Origin: Burkholderiales bacterium
Lineage (GTDB): Bacteria > Pseudomonadota > Gammaproteobacteria > Burkholderiales > Ga0077523
DNA length: 64,000 nt
Direction: 5' to 3'
Assembly: GCA_019747905.1 (NCBI GenBank)
Contig: JAIEQG010000032.1
Location: 1 to 64,000 of the forward strand
Below the pieces are notes generated by a model that made no database searches, was not told the origin of the DNA, and was given only the letters and a program-made list of their open reading frames with translations. Below, one piece after another: positions 12,287 through 20,863 of this stretch. Made by a program: the position numbers and the translations under genes. How positions within the stretch are numbered: the first letter of the stretch is position 1; every line of letters begins with the position of its first letter.

Positions 12287-12295
12287 GCTTGCTAG

Positions 12296-13969
12296 ATGAA
12301 CACTCGAACCCCAGCGCGTTTCCCCTACACGCCGCCACGCGAACTAGCCGAGGGCGGTGAACTGCGCGTCCCCGTCGCCATCGTCGGTGCCGGTCCGGTC
12401 GGCGTGGCGTGTGCCATCGACCTCGCCCTGCACGGGGTGCAGGCCGTGGTGCTGGACGACAACGACACGGTCAGCACCGGCTCGCGCGCCATCTGCTACG
12501 CCAAGCGCACGCTGGAGATCCTGGACCGCCTGGGTTGCGCCGAGACGATCACCGGCCGCGGCGTCTGCTGGAACGTCGGCAAGGTGTTCCATCGCGATCG
12601 CCTCGCCTACCAGTTCGACCTGTTGCCGGAGGGCGGCCACAAGCATCCCGCGTTCGTGAACCTGCAGCAGTACCTGCTCGAGGAAGCGATGCTCGCGCGG
12701 CTGCAGGCAGTGGGCGGCGCGGTACGCTGGAAGAATCGCGTGGCCGGCGCGGCGCCGGATGCGGACGGCGTGACGCTGTCCGTGGAGACACCCGACGGCA
12801 CGTACCGCGTACGCGCCGACTGGGTCATCGCCTGCGACGGCGCGCGCAGCCCGATGCGGGACTACCTGGGTCTCGACTGGAAAGGGCAGGTCTTCCGCGA
12901 CCGCTTCCTGATCGCCGACGTGCACATGGTGGGCGACTATCCGACCGAGCGCTGGTTCTGGTTCGATCCGCCGTTCCATCCGCACCAGTCGGTGCTGCTG
13001 CACCGGCAGGCCGACGACGTGTGGCGCATCGATTTCCAGCTCGGCTGGGACGCCGATCCGGACGAAGAGAGGAAGCCGGAACGCGTGATCCCCCGCATTC
13101 GCGCGATGCTGGGCGACGATCGGCCCTTCGAACTGGAATGGGTCAGCGTCTATACCTTCCAGTGCCGGAGGCTCGACCGCTTCGTGCATGGCCGCGTGAT
13201 CTTTGCCGGCGATGCTGCGCATCAGGTCTCGCCCTTCGGTGCGCGCGGCGCGAACAGCGGCATCCAGGACGCGGACAACCTGTGCTGGAAGCTGGCACGG
13301 GTGGTCCGTGAAGAAGCGCCCCCCGCGCTCCTGGCGACCTACGACGTGGAGCGCGTCGCTGCCGCTGACGAGAACATCCTCAACTCGACGCGCTCCACGG
13401 ATTTCATCACGCCCAAGAGCGCCATGAGCCGCCTGTTCCGCGATGCCGTGCTCGATCTGTCGGTGCGGCACCCGTTCGCGCGCCGGCTGGTGAACAGCGG
13501 GCGCCTGTCGATGCCGACCACCTATCGCGAGTCCGTGCTCGATACGCCCGATACCGACACCTTCGTGTCGGTGCTGGTACCCGGATCGCCGGCGTCGGAT
13601 GCGCCAGTGCGCATCGATGGCCACGCCGGTTGGCTGCTCGATCGGGTCGGAGGGGCGCCGGCCGTGCTGTACTTCATGGCGCCCGACCGTGCTGGCGATC
13701 TGGAACGTCTGGTGCAGCTTGCGGGAGAGCTGCGTGTCGTCGTCGTCGTCCCTGCGGGCGGCAGCGCGTTCAGCGCGGGGGACGCCGTCGTGGTGGAAGA
13801 CGTCGACGGCCTGGCAGCGCGCCGCTACGGTGCAGCACCAGGCACGATCTATCTGCTGCGTCCGGATCAGCACATCGCCGCGCGCTGGCGTCGTTGGGAC
13901 GCACCAGCTTTCGAGCGTGCATTGGCACGTGCGACCGGCCGGAAGGAGGTCGCTGCCCATGCCGCTTGA
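12296..13969 (+). CDS. FAD-dependent aromatic monooxygenase (MhpA/PheA/TfdB-like)
   Basis: 557 aa flavoprotein hydroxylase. An N-terminal Rossmann motif binds FAD (VAIVGAGPVGVACAIDLALHG, residues about 25-45). The mid-protein DG motif (VIACDGARSPMRDYLGL) and second FAD motif (VIFAGDAAHQVSPFGARGAN) are intact. A C-terminal thioredoxin-like extension is as in phenol and hydroxyphenylpropionate hydroxylases. It should add OH to an aromatic ring using NAD(P)H and O2. Followed by a DUF2783 gene (11-bp overlap) and a homogentisate-dioxygenase-like gene, so its product is probably the dihydroxy aromatic cleaved next. Exact substrate not readable. A repeat element sits just before the start. Confidence 0.9.
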   Translation: MNTRTPARFPYTPPRELAEGGELRVPVAIVGAGPVGVACAIDLALHGVQAVVLDDNDTVSTGSRAICYAKRTLEILDRLGCAETITGRGVCWNVGKVFHRDRLAYQFDLLPEGGHKHPAFVNLQQYLLEEAMLARLQAVGGAVRWKNRVAGAAPDADGVTLSVETPDGTYRVRADWVIACDGARSPMRDYLGLDWKGQVFRDRFLIADVHMVGDYPTERWFWFDPPFHPHQSVLLHRQADDVWRIDFQLGWDADPDEERKPERVIPRIRAMLGDDRPFELEWVSVYTFQCRRLDRFVHGRVIFAGDAAHQVSPFGARGANSGIQDADNLCWKLARVVREEAPPALLATYDVERVAAADENILNSTRSTDFITPKSAMSRLFRDAVLDLSVRHPFARRLVNSGRLSMPTTYRESVLDTPDTDTFVSVLVPGSPASDAPVRIDGHAGWLLDRVGGAPAVLYFMAPDRAGDLERLVQLAGELRVVVVVPAGGSAFSAGDAVVVEDVDGLAARRYGAAPGTIYLLRPDQHIAARWRRWDAPAFERALARATGRKEVAAHAA

Positions 13970-14150
13970 AACCGAACCCAACATTCCAGCGCCCGACGAT
14001 TTCTACCAGGCGCTGATCGACGCACACGCCGGCCTGGACGACCAGCGCAGTGCAGCCCTGAACGCGAGGCTCGTGCTGTTGCTCGCAAACCACGTGGGCG
14101 ATCTCGACGCGCTGCGCGAAGCCATCGCGCTGGCACGCGACGGACTCTGA
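13959..14150 (+). CDS. DUF2783 mini-protein linked to the FAD monooxygenase
   Basis: 63 aa, acidic N-terminus (PNIPAPDDFYQALIDAHAGL), helical (NARLVLLLANHVGDLDALRE), no Cys, no membrane segment. A near-ideal Shine-Dalgarno (AAGGAGGT) lies 8 nt before the ATG, and the start is inside the last 11 bases of the monooxygenase gene, so it is clearly translated and coupled. It resembles the DUF2783 family, which I recall beside this monooxygenase/dioxygenase pair in other betaproteobacteria. Function unknown; a small partner or assembly subunit of the monooxygenase is the simplest guess. Confidence 0.82.
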   Translation: MPLETEPNIPAPDDFYQALIDAHAGLDDQRSAALNARLVLLLANHVGDLDALREAIALARDGL

Positions 14151-14165
14151 AGGAGGGAAGATTCG

Positions 14166-15308
14166 ATGAAACGCTGGATCCAGCTACCGCGCAGCGAAGG
14201 CGAATTCTCGCGCCAGGCACACGCCGATCTGCCGGCGGGTACTTTCGAGCGCGAGATGGGGAAGGAGGGCTTCTTCGGGCCGAGCGCGCATTTCCATCAT
14301 CGGCATCCGCCGACCGCATGGCAGGCCTTCGAAGGGTCGTTGCAACCCCATGCCTACGATCTCAATCTCCTGCCGGCTCTTGCGGGCAGCCCTTGGGAGG
14401 CGCAGGCGTTCCTGCACAACGGCGACATGAAGCTGCGCTGGTGGCGCTGCGGGCGACCGATGGACCAACTCGCGCGCAACTCCGACGGCGACGAACTGCT
14501 GTTCGTGCACGAGGGCGCGGGCAGCCTGTTCTGCGACTGGGGCCACTTCACCTATCGCGACGGCGACTACGTCATGCTGCCGCGCGGCGCGATGTGGCGG
14601 ATCGAGCCTTCCGAGCCCACGTCGCTGCTCTTGATCGAAAGCACCGAGGGCTCCTACCAGTTACCGGAGAAGGGGCTGGTGGGTCCGCACGCGATCTTCG
14701 ATCCGGCAGTGCTCGAGACGCCGCGCATGGACGAAGTGTTCCGTCGGCAACAGGGCGAAACGCCCACGCGCGTGGTGGTCAAGCGGCGGGGTCAGCTCTC
14801 CACCATCGACTACCCCTTCAATCCGCTCGATGCCATCGGCTGGCACGGCGACCTCACGCCGGTCAAGTTGAACTGGCGCGACATCCGGCCGCTCATGAGC
14901 CATCGGTACCACCTGCCGCCCTCGGCCCACACCACGTTCGTCGCGAAGAACTTCGTCGTGTGCACCTTCGTGCCGCGGCCCATCGAGTCCGATCCGGGGG
15001 CGCTCAAGGTGCCGTTCTTCCACAACAACGACGACTACGACGAGATCATCTTCTATCACCGGGGGCAGTTCTTCTCGCGCGACAACATCCACCCCGGCAT
15101 GGTGACGCTGCACCCTTGCGGATTCACCCACGGACCGCACCCGAAGGCGTTCGACATGGGGGCCAAGGCGGGCCGCAAGGAGACCGACGAAGTGGCGGTG
15201 ATGATCGACACGCGGTTCCCGGTGGAGGTGGCCGCTCTGCCCGAGGGGGTCGAACAGACCGGGTACGTGAATTCCTGGAAGCGCAAGCCGGTGGTGCAGG
15301 CGACCTGA
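14166..15308 (+). CDS. Homogentisate 1,2-dioxygenase-like ring-cleavage enzyme, short form
   Basis: 380 aa cupin-fold Fe(II) dioxygenase, shorter than classical HmgA (about 430-445 aa). Recognisable HGD segments are SAHTTFVAKNFVVCTF, FFHNNDDYDEIIFYHRG (candidate Fe-binding His and Glu), FFSRDNIHPG and TLHPCGFTHGPHP (third ligand His). Between the first two ligands the spacing is His plus 7, versus the His plus 6 I recall for human and Pseudomonas enzymes. It opens an aromatic ring between the hydroxyl and side-chain carbons. Start ATG 14166 with AGGAGG upstream. It follows the monooxygenase and DUF2783; a fumarylacetoacetase-family gene is at 23366 but no maleylacetoacetate isomerase. Substrate may be homogentisate or a relative. 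Confidence 0.87.
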   Translation: MKRWIQLPRSEGEFSRQAHADLPAGTFEREMGKEGFFGPSAHFHHRHPPTAWQAFEGSLQPHAYDLNLLPALAGSPWEAQAFLHNGDMKLRWWRCGRPMDQLARNSDGDELLFVHEGAGSLFCDWGHFTYRDGDYVMLPRGAMWRIEPSEPTSLLLIESTEGSYQLPEKGLVGPHAIFDPAVLETPRMDEVFRRQQGETPTRVVVKRRGQLSTIDYPFNPLDAIGWHGDLTPVKLNWRDIRPLMSHRYHLPPSAHTTFVAKNFVVCTFVPRPIESDPGALKVPFFHNNDDYDEIIFYHRGQFFSRDNIHPGMVTLHPCGFTHGPHPKAFDMGAKAGRKETDEVAVMIDTRFPVEVAALPEGVEQTGYVNSWKRKPVVQAT

Positions 15309-15313
15309 GGGCT

Positions 15314-15410
15314 GGCCCCCGTCCCGATCTTCCCCCACGACTACGTCGCGGGGGAAGGGGTGTACGGCTCCTTCCCCCAGCTTTGCTGGGGGAAGGTCGG
15401 GATGGGGGCC
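15314..15410. repeat. 97-bp double-hairpin repeat element, copy B
   Basis: Same architecture as the element at 12194: outer arms GGCCCCC...CTTCCCCC at 15314-15336 and their reverse complement ending at 15410 (two mismatches), enclosing two short hairpins. It starts 5 bases after the dioxygenase stop and lies between this gene and the convergent paaY, where it may serve as a bidirectional transcript end. Confidence 0.88.
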
Positions 15411-15434
15411 GGCGGCGCCTCTGTGCGGAGCGTC

Positions 15435-16046
15435 CTACTCCGTAGACGCCTTCTTGCGCTCCACCAAAGGCACGACGCCTTCCATGGTGAAACGCTTGCG
15501 GTTGGGTTCCGCGGCCGTGAGCGGCAGCACCTCGTGCATCGTCGACAGGCAGCGCCGGGTCAACTGCTGGTAAGTGGCGGTGCCTTCCGCCTTCCACGCG
15601 AGTTCCCGTTCGCTGAGTTCGCGCACCAGCTTCGCCGGCACGCCGGCCGCGAGCGTGCGCGCCGGGATCTCCATCCCGGCCTTCACGAACGCGCACGCGG
15701 CGACCATCGCGGCTTCTCCGACGATGGCGTTGTCCATGACCACGGCGTTCATGCCGACCAGCGCGTTGCGCTTGATGCGGCAGCCGTGGAGCACGGCTCC
15801 GTGACCGATGTGGCCGTCGATCTCCACCACGGTGTCGGTCCCGGGAAAGCCGTGCATCACGCAGGTGTCCTGCAGGTTGGCGCCCGGTTCGAGCACCAGG
15901 CGTCCGAAGTCGCCGCGCAGGCTGGCGGCCGGGCCGATGTAACACCCGGCGCCGACGATGACGTCACCGATCAGGATGGCGGTCGGGTGGACGAAGGCGG
16001 TGGGGTCGACCACCGGCGTGATGCCGTCGATTTCGTAGCAGGGCAT
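15435..16046 (-). CDS. paaY: Phenylacetate degradation protein PaaY, gamma-carbonic-anhydrase-fold thioesterase
   Basis: 203 aa left-handed beta-helix protein of hexapeptide repeats (such as [20 protein letters not shown] and [11 protein letters not shown]), with the gamma-class metal His residues in MHGFP, HIGHG and LHGC. The C-terminal helical extension after the repeats is typical of PaaY rather than generic carbonic anhydrases. PaaY is described as a thioesterase that clears dead-end ring-opened CoA thioesters in the phenylacetate pathway. Divergent from paaG, sharing a gap with a good promoter and a TetR-type palindrome. Confidence 0.93.
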   Translation of the reverse strand: MPCYEIDGITPVVDPTAFVHPTAILIGDVIVGAGCYIGPAASLRGDFGRLVLEPGANLQDTCVMHGFPGTDTVVEIDGHIGHGAVLHGCRIKRNALVGMNAVVMDNAIVGEAAMVAACAFVKAGMEIPARTLAAGVPAKLVRELSERELAWKAEGTATYQQLTRRCLSTMHEVLPLTAAEPNRKRFTMEGVVPLVERKKASTE

Positions 16047-16088
16047 GGCAGCCTCCCGCGGCGGGGTGGTTGTGTTTCGTTCCGACCG

Positions 16089-16117
16089 AGATTACAGTTC
16101 GTCGACCGAGCGGTCAA
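16089..16117 (-). promoter_or_regulatory. paaY promoter overlapped by a TetR/PaaR-type operator
   Basis: On the minus strand TTGACC (16117-16112) and TAATCT (16094-16089) are separated by exactly 17 bp, a good sigma-70 promoter 43 bases upstream of the paaY ATG. The palindrome GACCGAGCGGTC (16104-16115, 5-bp arms around AG) covers the -35 box. TetR-family phenylacetate repressors commonly use sites of the ACCG-n-CGGT kind, so the regulator at 22755 is the likely ligand. The palindrome is equidistant from the paaY and paaG starts. Confidence 0.72.
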
Positions 16118-16172
16118 TGAATCGCGTTCCCATTGTCGTCCATCCTTTCCGAGGCGGGGCTCGAGTACCGAA

Positions 16173-16964
16173 GTGGACTACCAATACATCCTGTTCGACC
16201 TGACCGACGGTGTGGCCACCCTCACGTTGAACCGCCCCGAGCGGCTCAACAGCTTCACCGTGGCGATGCATCGGGAAGTGCGCGATGCGCTCGAACGCGT
16301 GCGCGACGATCCTGCCGCACGCGCCATGGTGCTCACGGGCGCGGGCCGCGGGTTCTGTGCCGGCCAGGACCTGAACGATCGCACGGTGGCTCCCGGGGGT
16401 CCGCGACCGGACCTGGGAGAGTCCATCGAGACCTGGTACGTGCCGCTTGTCCTCGGGCTGCGTGCGCTGCCCAAGCCGGTCATCGCGGCGGTCAACGGTG
16501 TCGCGGCCGGTGCTGGGGCGAATCTAGCGCTTGCCTGCGACGTGGTGGTGGCCGCGCGCTCCGCGAGTTTCATCCAGGCATTCTGCAAACTGGGCCTGGT
16601 GCCTGATTCCGGCGGTACGTGGTGGCTGCCGCGCATGCTCGGCGGGCCGCGCGCCCTCGGCCTCGCCCTGTTCGGCGACAAGTTGCCGGCGGAACAGGCG
16701 GCGCAGTGGGGTCTCATCTGGAAATGCGTCGACGACGCAGAGCTGGTACCGACGGTTCGTGCCATGGCTGCGCAGCTCGCGAGCGGACCTACGCTCGGCT
16801 ACGGCCACATCAAGCAGGCCATGCAGGCGGCGGAGAACAACACGCTCGCGCAGCAGCTCGAACTCGAACGCGATTACCAGCGGACGCTGGGCTTCAGCGC
16901 GGACTATCTCGAGGGCGTGACCGCCTTCATGGAGAAGCGCGCGCCGCGCTTCACGGGTTGTTGA
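16173..16964 (+). CDS. paaG: 2-(1,2-epoxy-1,2-dihydrophenyl)acetyl-CoA isomerase PaaG
   Basis: 263 aa crotonase-fold enzyme converting ring-1,2-epoxyphenylacetyl-CoA into the oxepin-CoA. Visible: the oxyanion-hole segments GRGFCAGQDLNDR and NGVAAGAGANLALACD, and the PaaG-specific GLVPDSGGTWWLPR carrying the catalytic Asp. Ends EKRAPRFTG, typical for PaaG. Start GTG 16173, where homology begins, with a G-rich stretch upstream. First gene of the rightward paa operon; the next start is 80 bases on, after a GC-rich repeat copy. Confidence 0.95.
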   Translation: MDYQYILFDLTDGVATLTLNRPERLNSFTVAMHREVRDALERVRDDPAARAMVLTGAGRGFCAGQDLNDRTVAPGGPRPDLGESIETWYVPLVLGLRALPKPVIAAVNGVAAGAGANLALACDVVVAARSASFIQAFCKLGLVPDSGGTWWLPRMLGGPRALGLALFGDKLPAEQAAQWGLIWKCVDDAELVPTVRAMAAQLASGPTLGYGHIKQAMQAAENNTLAQQLELERDYQRTLGFSADYLEGVTAFMEKRAPRFTGC

Positions 16965-16972
16965 GTGACAAT

Positions 16973-17043
16973 CCTCCCGACAGGTTTCCGGCCGCATCCC
17001 CTGAGGGGGCTTGCCCGCCGCGGGCGGCCCGGCGCGGGCTGAG
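16973..17043. repeat. GC-rich interspersed element, diverged single copy before paaI
   Basis: CCTCCCGACAGG..., a C/G-rich core, then CGGGCGGCCCGGCGCGGGCT and GAG, ending 1 base before the paaI ATG. It shares the CGGCCCGGCGCGGGCTGA end and general layout with the four tandem units at 22426-22730 and the copy at 49026-49096. The GAGG at its end may act as part of the paaI ribosome site. Confidence 0.75.
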
Positions 17044-17044
17044 G

Positions 17045-17482
17045 ATGACTCCGCAACAGACGGCCGACTACGTCGGCGCGGGCATGCTGGCCGAAGACGA
17101 GGCCTCGCGCGGCCTCGGCATGAAGGTGGAGCGCATGGGTCCCGGCAGCGCCGTCATGAGCATGGTGGTGCGCCCCGACATGCTGAACGGCTTCAAGATC
17201 TGTCACGGCGGCTTCATTTCGCTGCTGGCCGATTCCGCCTTCGCCTTCGCCTGCAACAGCTACAACGAGCTCACCGTGGCGGCGGGATTCGCGGTGGACT
17301 TCATCGCCCAGGGCAAGCTCGGCGACACGCTGACGGCACGAGCGCAGGAGGTGGCGCGCACCGGGCGCACCGGCATCTACGACGTGACCGTGCACAACCA
17401 GCACGGCGAGTTGATTGCGACGTTCCGCGGGCGCTCAGCCCGCATCAAGGATCGGAAGACGGTCCCGGAGGCGAAGCCGTGA
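17045..17482 (+). CDS. paaI: Hydroxyphenylacetyl-CoA thioesterase PaaI
   Basis: 145 aa hot-dog-fold thioesterase. The helix motif CHGGFISLLADSAFAFACNS carries the catalytic Asp and is diagnostic of PaaI. It hydrolyses hydroxyphenylacetyl-CoA and related thioesters, relieving CoA trapping. The ATG at 17045 directly follows a repeat element whose last bases (GCTGAGG) provide the only purine-rich ribosome site, at unusually short spacing. The stop overlaps the paaK GTG by 3 bases. Confidence 0.94.
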   Translation: MTPQQTADYVGAGMLAEDEASRGLGMKVERMGPGSAVMSMVVRPDMLNGFKICHGGFISLLADSAFAFACNSYNELTVAAGFAVDFIAQGKLGDTLTARAQEVARTGRTGIYDVTVHNQHGELIATFRGRSARIKDRKTVPEAKP

Positions 17483-18792
17483 CCGCGAGAGCACCTGCGC
17501 CGGCGGAGCTGGAACCCATCGAGAAGGCGAGCGTCGACGAGCTCCGGGCGCTGCAGCTCGAGCGCCTGCGCTGGAGCGTGCGGCACGCCTTTGACAACGT
17601 GCCGCACTACCGGAAGAAGTTCGAAGCGAAGGGCGTGCATCCGGACGACCTGCGGACGCTGGCGGATCTCGCGAAGTTTCCCTTCACGGCCAAGCAGGAC
17701 CTGCGCGAGAACTATCCGTTCGGCCTGTTCGCCGTGCCGCGCGAGCAGGTGGTGCGCATCCACGCCTCGAGCGGCACCACGGGCAAGCCCACCGTGGTGG
17801 GCTACACGCGACGCGATATCGACAACTGGGCCGATCTGATGGCGCGGTCGATCCGGGCATCGGGTGGCCGGGCGGGCGACATCGTGCACGTCGCTTACGG
17901 CTATGGCCTGTTCACCGGGGGCCTCGGTGCGCACTACGGCGCCGAGCGGCTCGGCTGTACGGTCATCCCCATGTCGGGCGGTCAGACCGAGAAACAGATC
18001 CAGCTCATCCAGGATTTCCGGCCGGACATCATCATGGTGACGCCGACCTACATGCTGACCCTGATCGACGAGATGGAACGGCTGGGGATCGACCCGAAGG
18101 CCACCTCGCTTGAGGTCGGCATCTTCGGCGCGGAGCCCTGGACCGAAGGCATCCGCGAAGCCATCGAGAAGCGTGCCGGCATCGATGCGGTCGACATCTA
18201 CGGCCTGTCGGAGGTGATGGGGCCGGGTGTGGCAAACGAATGCATCGAGACCAAGGACGGTCCGGTGATCTGGGAAGACCATTTCTATCCCGAGATCATC
18301 GATCCCTCGACCGGCGAGGTCCTGCCCGACGGCAGTCCCGGCGAACTGGTGTTCACCACGCTCACCAAGGAAGCGCTGCCGGTCATCCGGTATCGCACGC
18401 GCGATCTCACGCGGCTGCTGCCGCCTACGGCACGATCGATGCGGCGCATGGACAAGATCACCGGCCGCTCGGACGACATGATGATCATCCGCGGCGTGAA
18501 CGTGTTCCCTTCCCAGATCGAGGAATTGATCTGCGCCCTGCCGCAACTCGCCCCGCAGTACCTGCTGGTACTGGAGAAGGACGGTCATCTGGACGCGTTG
18601 ACCGTGCGCGTGGAACTGGAAGCGACGGCGGATCGCGCGGAGTCGAACCGCCAGCGGCTCGCCGGCGAGTTGCAGCATCGCATCAAGAACCTGATCGGCG
18701 TCACCGCGCGGGTCGAGGTGACACAACCGTTCGCGATCGAGCGGGTCACCGTCGGCAAGGCGAAGCGCGTGCTCGACAACCGCCCGAGATAG
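17479..18792 (+). CDS. paaK: Phenylacetate-CoA ligase PaaK
   Basis: 437 aa ANL ligase that forms phenylacetyl-CoA from phenylacetate, ATP and CoA. P-loop motif ASSGTTGKPTVVGYT near residue 95, YGLSEVMGPGVANEC, and the hinge/A8 region ITGRSDDMMIIRGVNVFPSQIE are all intact. GTG start 17479 overlaps the paaI stop (GTGA) with GGAGG 8 nt upstream. Entry step of the pathway, immediately followed by the epoxidase genes. Confidence 0.96.
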   Translation: MTARAPAPAELEPIEKASVDELRALQLERLRWSVRHAFDNVPHYRKKFEAKGVHPDDLRTLADLAKFPFTAKQDLRENYPFGLFAVPREQVVRIHASSGTTGKPTVVGYTRRDIDNWADLMARSIRASGGRAGDIVHVAYGYGLFTGGLGAHYGAERLGCTVIPMSGGQTEKQIQLIQDFRPDIIMVTPTYMLTLIDEMERLGIDPKATSLEVGIFGAEPWTEGIREAIEKRAGIDAVDIYGLSEVMGPGVANECIETKDGPVIWEDHFYPEIIDPSTGEVLPDGSPGELVFTTLTKEALPVIRYRTRDLTRLLPPTARSMRRMDKITGRSDDMMIIRGVNVFPSQIEELICALPQLAPQYLLVLEKDGHLDALTVRVELEATADRAESNRQRLAGELQHRIKNLIGVTARVEVTQPFAIERVTVGKAKRVLDNRPR

Positions 18793-18804
18793 CAGGAGGC
18801 AACC

Positions 18805-19809
18805 ATGTACACCCAGGCGATGGACATCGCGGCCGCCAAGGGCGAGAAGCTCGGCGGACCGGTCGTGGCGGAGAACCCCCAGTACCAGGCCGAGTTCGAC
18901 GCCAAGATCGACCGCGGCGACTTCATCGAGGCCAAGGACTGGATGCCGGAGGCGTACCGCAAGACGCTGGTGCGGCAGATCTCGCAACACGCCCATTCCG
19001 AGATCGTCGGCATGCTGCCGGAGGGCAACTGGATCACGCGCGCCCCGACGTTGAAGCGCAAGGCGATCCTGCTCGCCAAGGTGCAGGACGAAGGCGGGCA
19101 CGGGCTGTATCTGTACGCGGCCGCCGAAACCCTGGGCGTGTCGCGCGATGCGATGATCGATGCGCTGCATGCCGGCAAGGCCAAGTATTCGTCCATCTTC
19201 AACTACCCGACCCTCACCTGGGCCGACATCGGCGTGATCGGCTGGCTGGTGGATGGCGCGGCGATCATGAACCAGATTCCGCTGTGCCGCTGTTCCTACG
19301 GACCGTACGCACGCGCCATGATCCGCGTGTGCAAGGAAGAGAGCTTCCACCAGCGCCAGGGCTTCGATCTGCTGCTCACCATGATGGGCGGCACCGAGGC
19401 GCAGCGCGACATGGTGCAGGATGCCGTGAATCGCTGGTGGTGGCCGTCGCTCATGATGTTCGGGCCGCCCGACGGCGAATCGAAGAACAGCGGCGACAGC
19501 ATGCGCTGGGGAATCAAGCGCATCTCCAACGACGACCTGCGCCAGAAATTCGTCGATGCCACCGCGCCGCAGGCCGACGTGCTCGGCGTGCAGCTGCCGG
19601 ATTCCGGGTTGCGATGGAACGAGGCGCGCGGCCACTACGATTTCAGTGCCATCGACTGGGCGGAATTCTGGAGCGTGGTGAACGGCGATGGCCCTTGCAA
19701 CCGCGACCGGCTGGCGACGCGCATCAAGGCACGAGACGAAGGCGCGTGGGTGCGGGAAGCGGCCGTCGCCCACGCGGAGAAGCAGGCTGCCCGGGCGCTC
19801 GCCGCCTGA
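18805..19809 (+). CDS. paaA: Phenylacetyl-CoA 1,2-epoxidase catalytic subunit PaaA
   Basis: 334 aa ferritin-like di-iron subunit that epoxidises the ring of phenylacetyl-CoA. Di-iron ligand helices are visible as [14 protein letters not shown] (DExxH) and [11 protein letters not shown] (ExxH). Length and ends match PaaA. Start ATG 18805 with AGGAGG upstream and a 12-base gap after paaK. Forms the A2C2 core with PaaC, with PaaB attached, and takes electrons from PaaE. Confidence 0.97.
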   Translation: MYTQAMDIAAAKGEKLGGPVVAENPQYQAEFDAKIDRGDFIEAKDWMPEAYRKTLVRQISQHAHSEIVGMLPEGNWITRAPTLKRKAILLAKVQDEGGHGLYLYAAAETLGVSRDAMIDALHAGKAKYSSIFNYPTLTWADIGVIGWLVDGAAIMNQIPLCRCSYGPYARAMIRVCKEESFHQRQGFDLLLTMMGGTEAQRDMVQDAVNRWWWPSLMMFGPPDGESKNSGDSMRWGIKRISNDDLRQKFVDATAPQADVLGVQLPDSGLRWNEARGHYDFSAIDWAEFWSVVNGDGPCNRDRLATRIKARDEGAWVREAAVAHAEKQAARALAA

Positions 19810-19822
19810 AGGGAAGGAAACC

Positions 19823-20110
19823 ATGGACCGCAAGGAATGGCCGCTGTGGGAAGTCTTCATCCGCGGCCGCAACGGACTCGATCACAAGCATTGCGGCAGC
19901 CTGCATGCGCCCGATGAACGGCTGGCGCTGCAGAACGCCCGCGACGTCTACACCCGCCGGCAGGAGGGCGTGAGCATCTGGGTGGTGCGCGCCGATCACA
20001 TCGTGGCCTCGGACCCCGATGCGAAGCCCGAACTGTTCGATCCGGCCGCCGACAAGATCTATCGCCATCCGACGTTCTTCAAGCTGCCGAAGGACGTGGA
20101 TCACATGTGA
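19823..20110 (+). CDS. paaB: Phenylacetyl-CoA epoxidase subunit PaaB
   Basis: 95 aa small structural/regulatory subunit bridging PaaAC heterodimers. Recognised by WPLWEVFIRGRNGLDHKHCGSLHA near the start and the C-terminal IYRHPTFFKLP. Start ATG 19823 with AAGGAA upstream. The stop overlaps the paaC ATG by one base (TGATG). Confidence 0.96.
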   Translation: MDRKEWPLWEVFIRGRNGLDHKHCGSLHAPDERLALQNARDVYTRRQEGVSIWVVRADHIVASDPDAKPELFDPAADKIYRHPTFFKLPKDVDHM

Positions 20111-20859
20111 TGACGCCCCATCTCGAATACCTGCTGCGCATCGGCGACAGCACGCTGATCCTCGGACAGCGCCTGGCGGAGTGGTGCGGCCACGCCCCGG
20201 TGCTGGAAGAGGACATCGCGCTCGCCAACGTCGCCCTCGACCTGATCGGCCAGTCGCGGCTGGTACTGACCCACGCCGCCGGCGTCGAGGGCGCGGGACG
20301 CGACGAAGATCAACTGGCGTTCCTGCGGACCGAAGGCCAGTTCCGCAACGTGACCCTGGTGGAACTGCCCAATGGCGACTTCGGGCGCACCGTCCTGCGC
20401 AGCTTCCTCTTCTGCGCCTTTCTGCGGGAACTCTGGACGGCGCTCGCGACGTCGTCCGATACCGGTCTGGCGGCCATCGCCGCGAAGAGCGTGAAGGAAT
20501 CGCGGTATCACGTGCAGCACGCGGGCGAATGGGTGATCCGGCTGGGCGACGGCACCGACGAATCCCATGCGCGCATGCAACGGGCCCTCGACGACCTGTG
20601 GCCGTACACCGCGGAGCTGTTCGCGGCGACACCGGTCGACGACGCGGTGCGAACGGCCGGCATCGGCGTGGACTGGGCGAGCCTGCGGACCGGCTGGGAA
20701 GCGACGGTCCTGCCTGCCCTCGACGAAGCAACGCTCGGCGTGCCGGCGGCGTCGGCGTTCGTCTCACGTGGCAAACTCGGCGTGCATTCCGAGCACATGG
20801 GACATCTGTTGACCGAGATGCAGTATCTGCAACGCACCTATCCCGGCGCGACGTGGTGA
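20110..20859 (+). CDS. paaC: Phenylacetyl-CoA epoxidase structural subunit PaaC
   Basis: 249 aa ferritin-like partner of PaaA that has lost the iron site but stabilises the complex. Typical segments: YLLRIGDSTLILGQRLAEWC, EEDIALANVALDLIGQSR, and the C-terminal GKLGVHSEHMGHLLTEMQYL. I chose the ATG at 20110 that shares an A with the paaB stop; an in-frame GTG three bases earlier is possible. Confidence 0.95.
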   Translation: MTPHLEYLLRIGDSTLILGQRLAEWCGHAPVLEEDIALANVALDLIGQSRLVLTHAAGVEGAGRDEDQLAFLRTEGQFRNVTLVELPNGDFGRTVLRSFLFCAFLRELWTALATSSDTGLAAIAAKSVKESRYHVQHAGEWVIRLGDGTDESHARMQRALDDLWPYTAELFAATPVDDAVRTAGIGVDWASLRTGWEATVLPALDEATLGVPAASAFVSRGKLGVHSEHMGHLLTEMQYLQRTYPGATW

Positions 20860-20863
20860 TCCG

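Noticed and set aside
10701-12338. A 545-codon frame antisense to livF and the MBL-fold gene
   Set aside because: It crosses the double-hairpin repeat and two solid genes on the other strand, and has no protein features.
17377-19872. An 831-codon frame antisense to paaK and paaA
   Set aside because: High-GC shadow frame; His/Arg/Asp-rich with no recognisable family, opposite to two well-identified paa genes.
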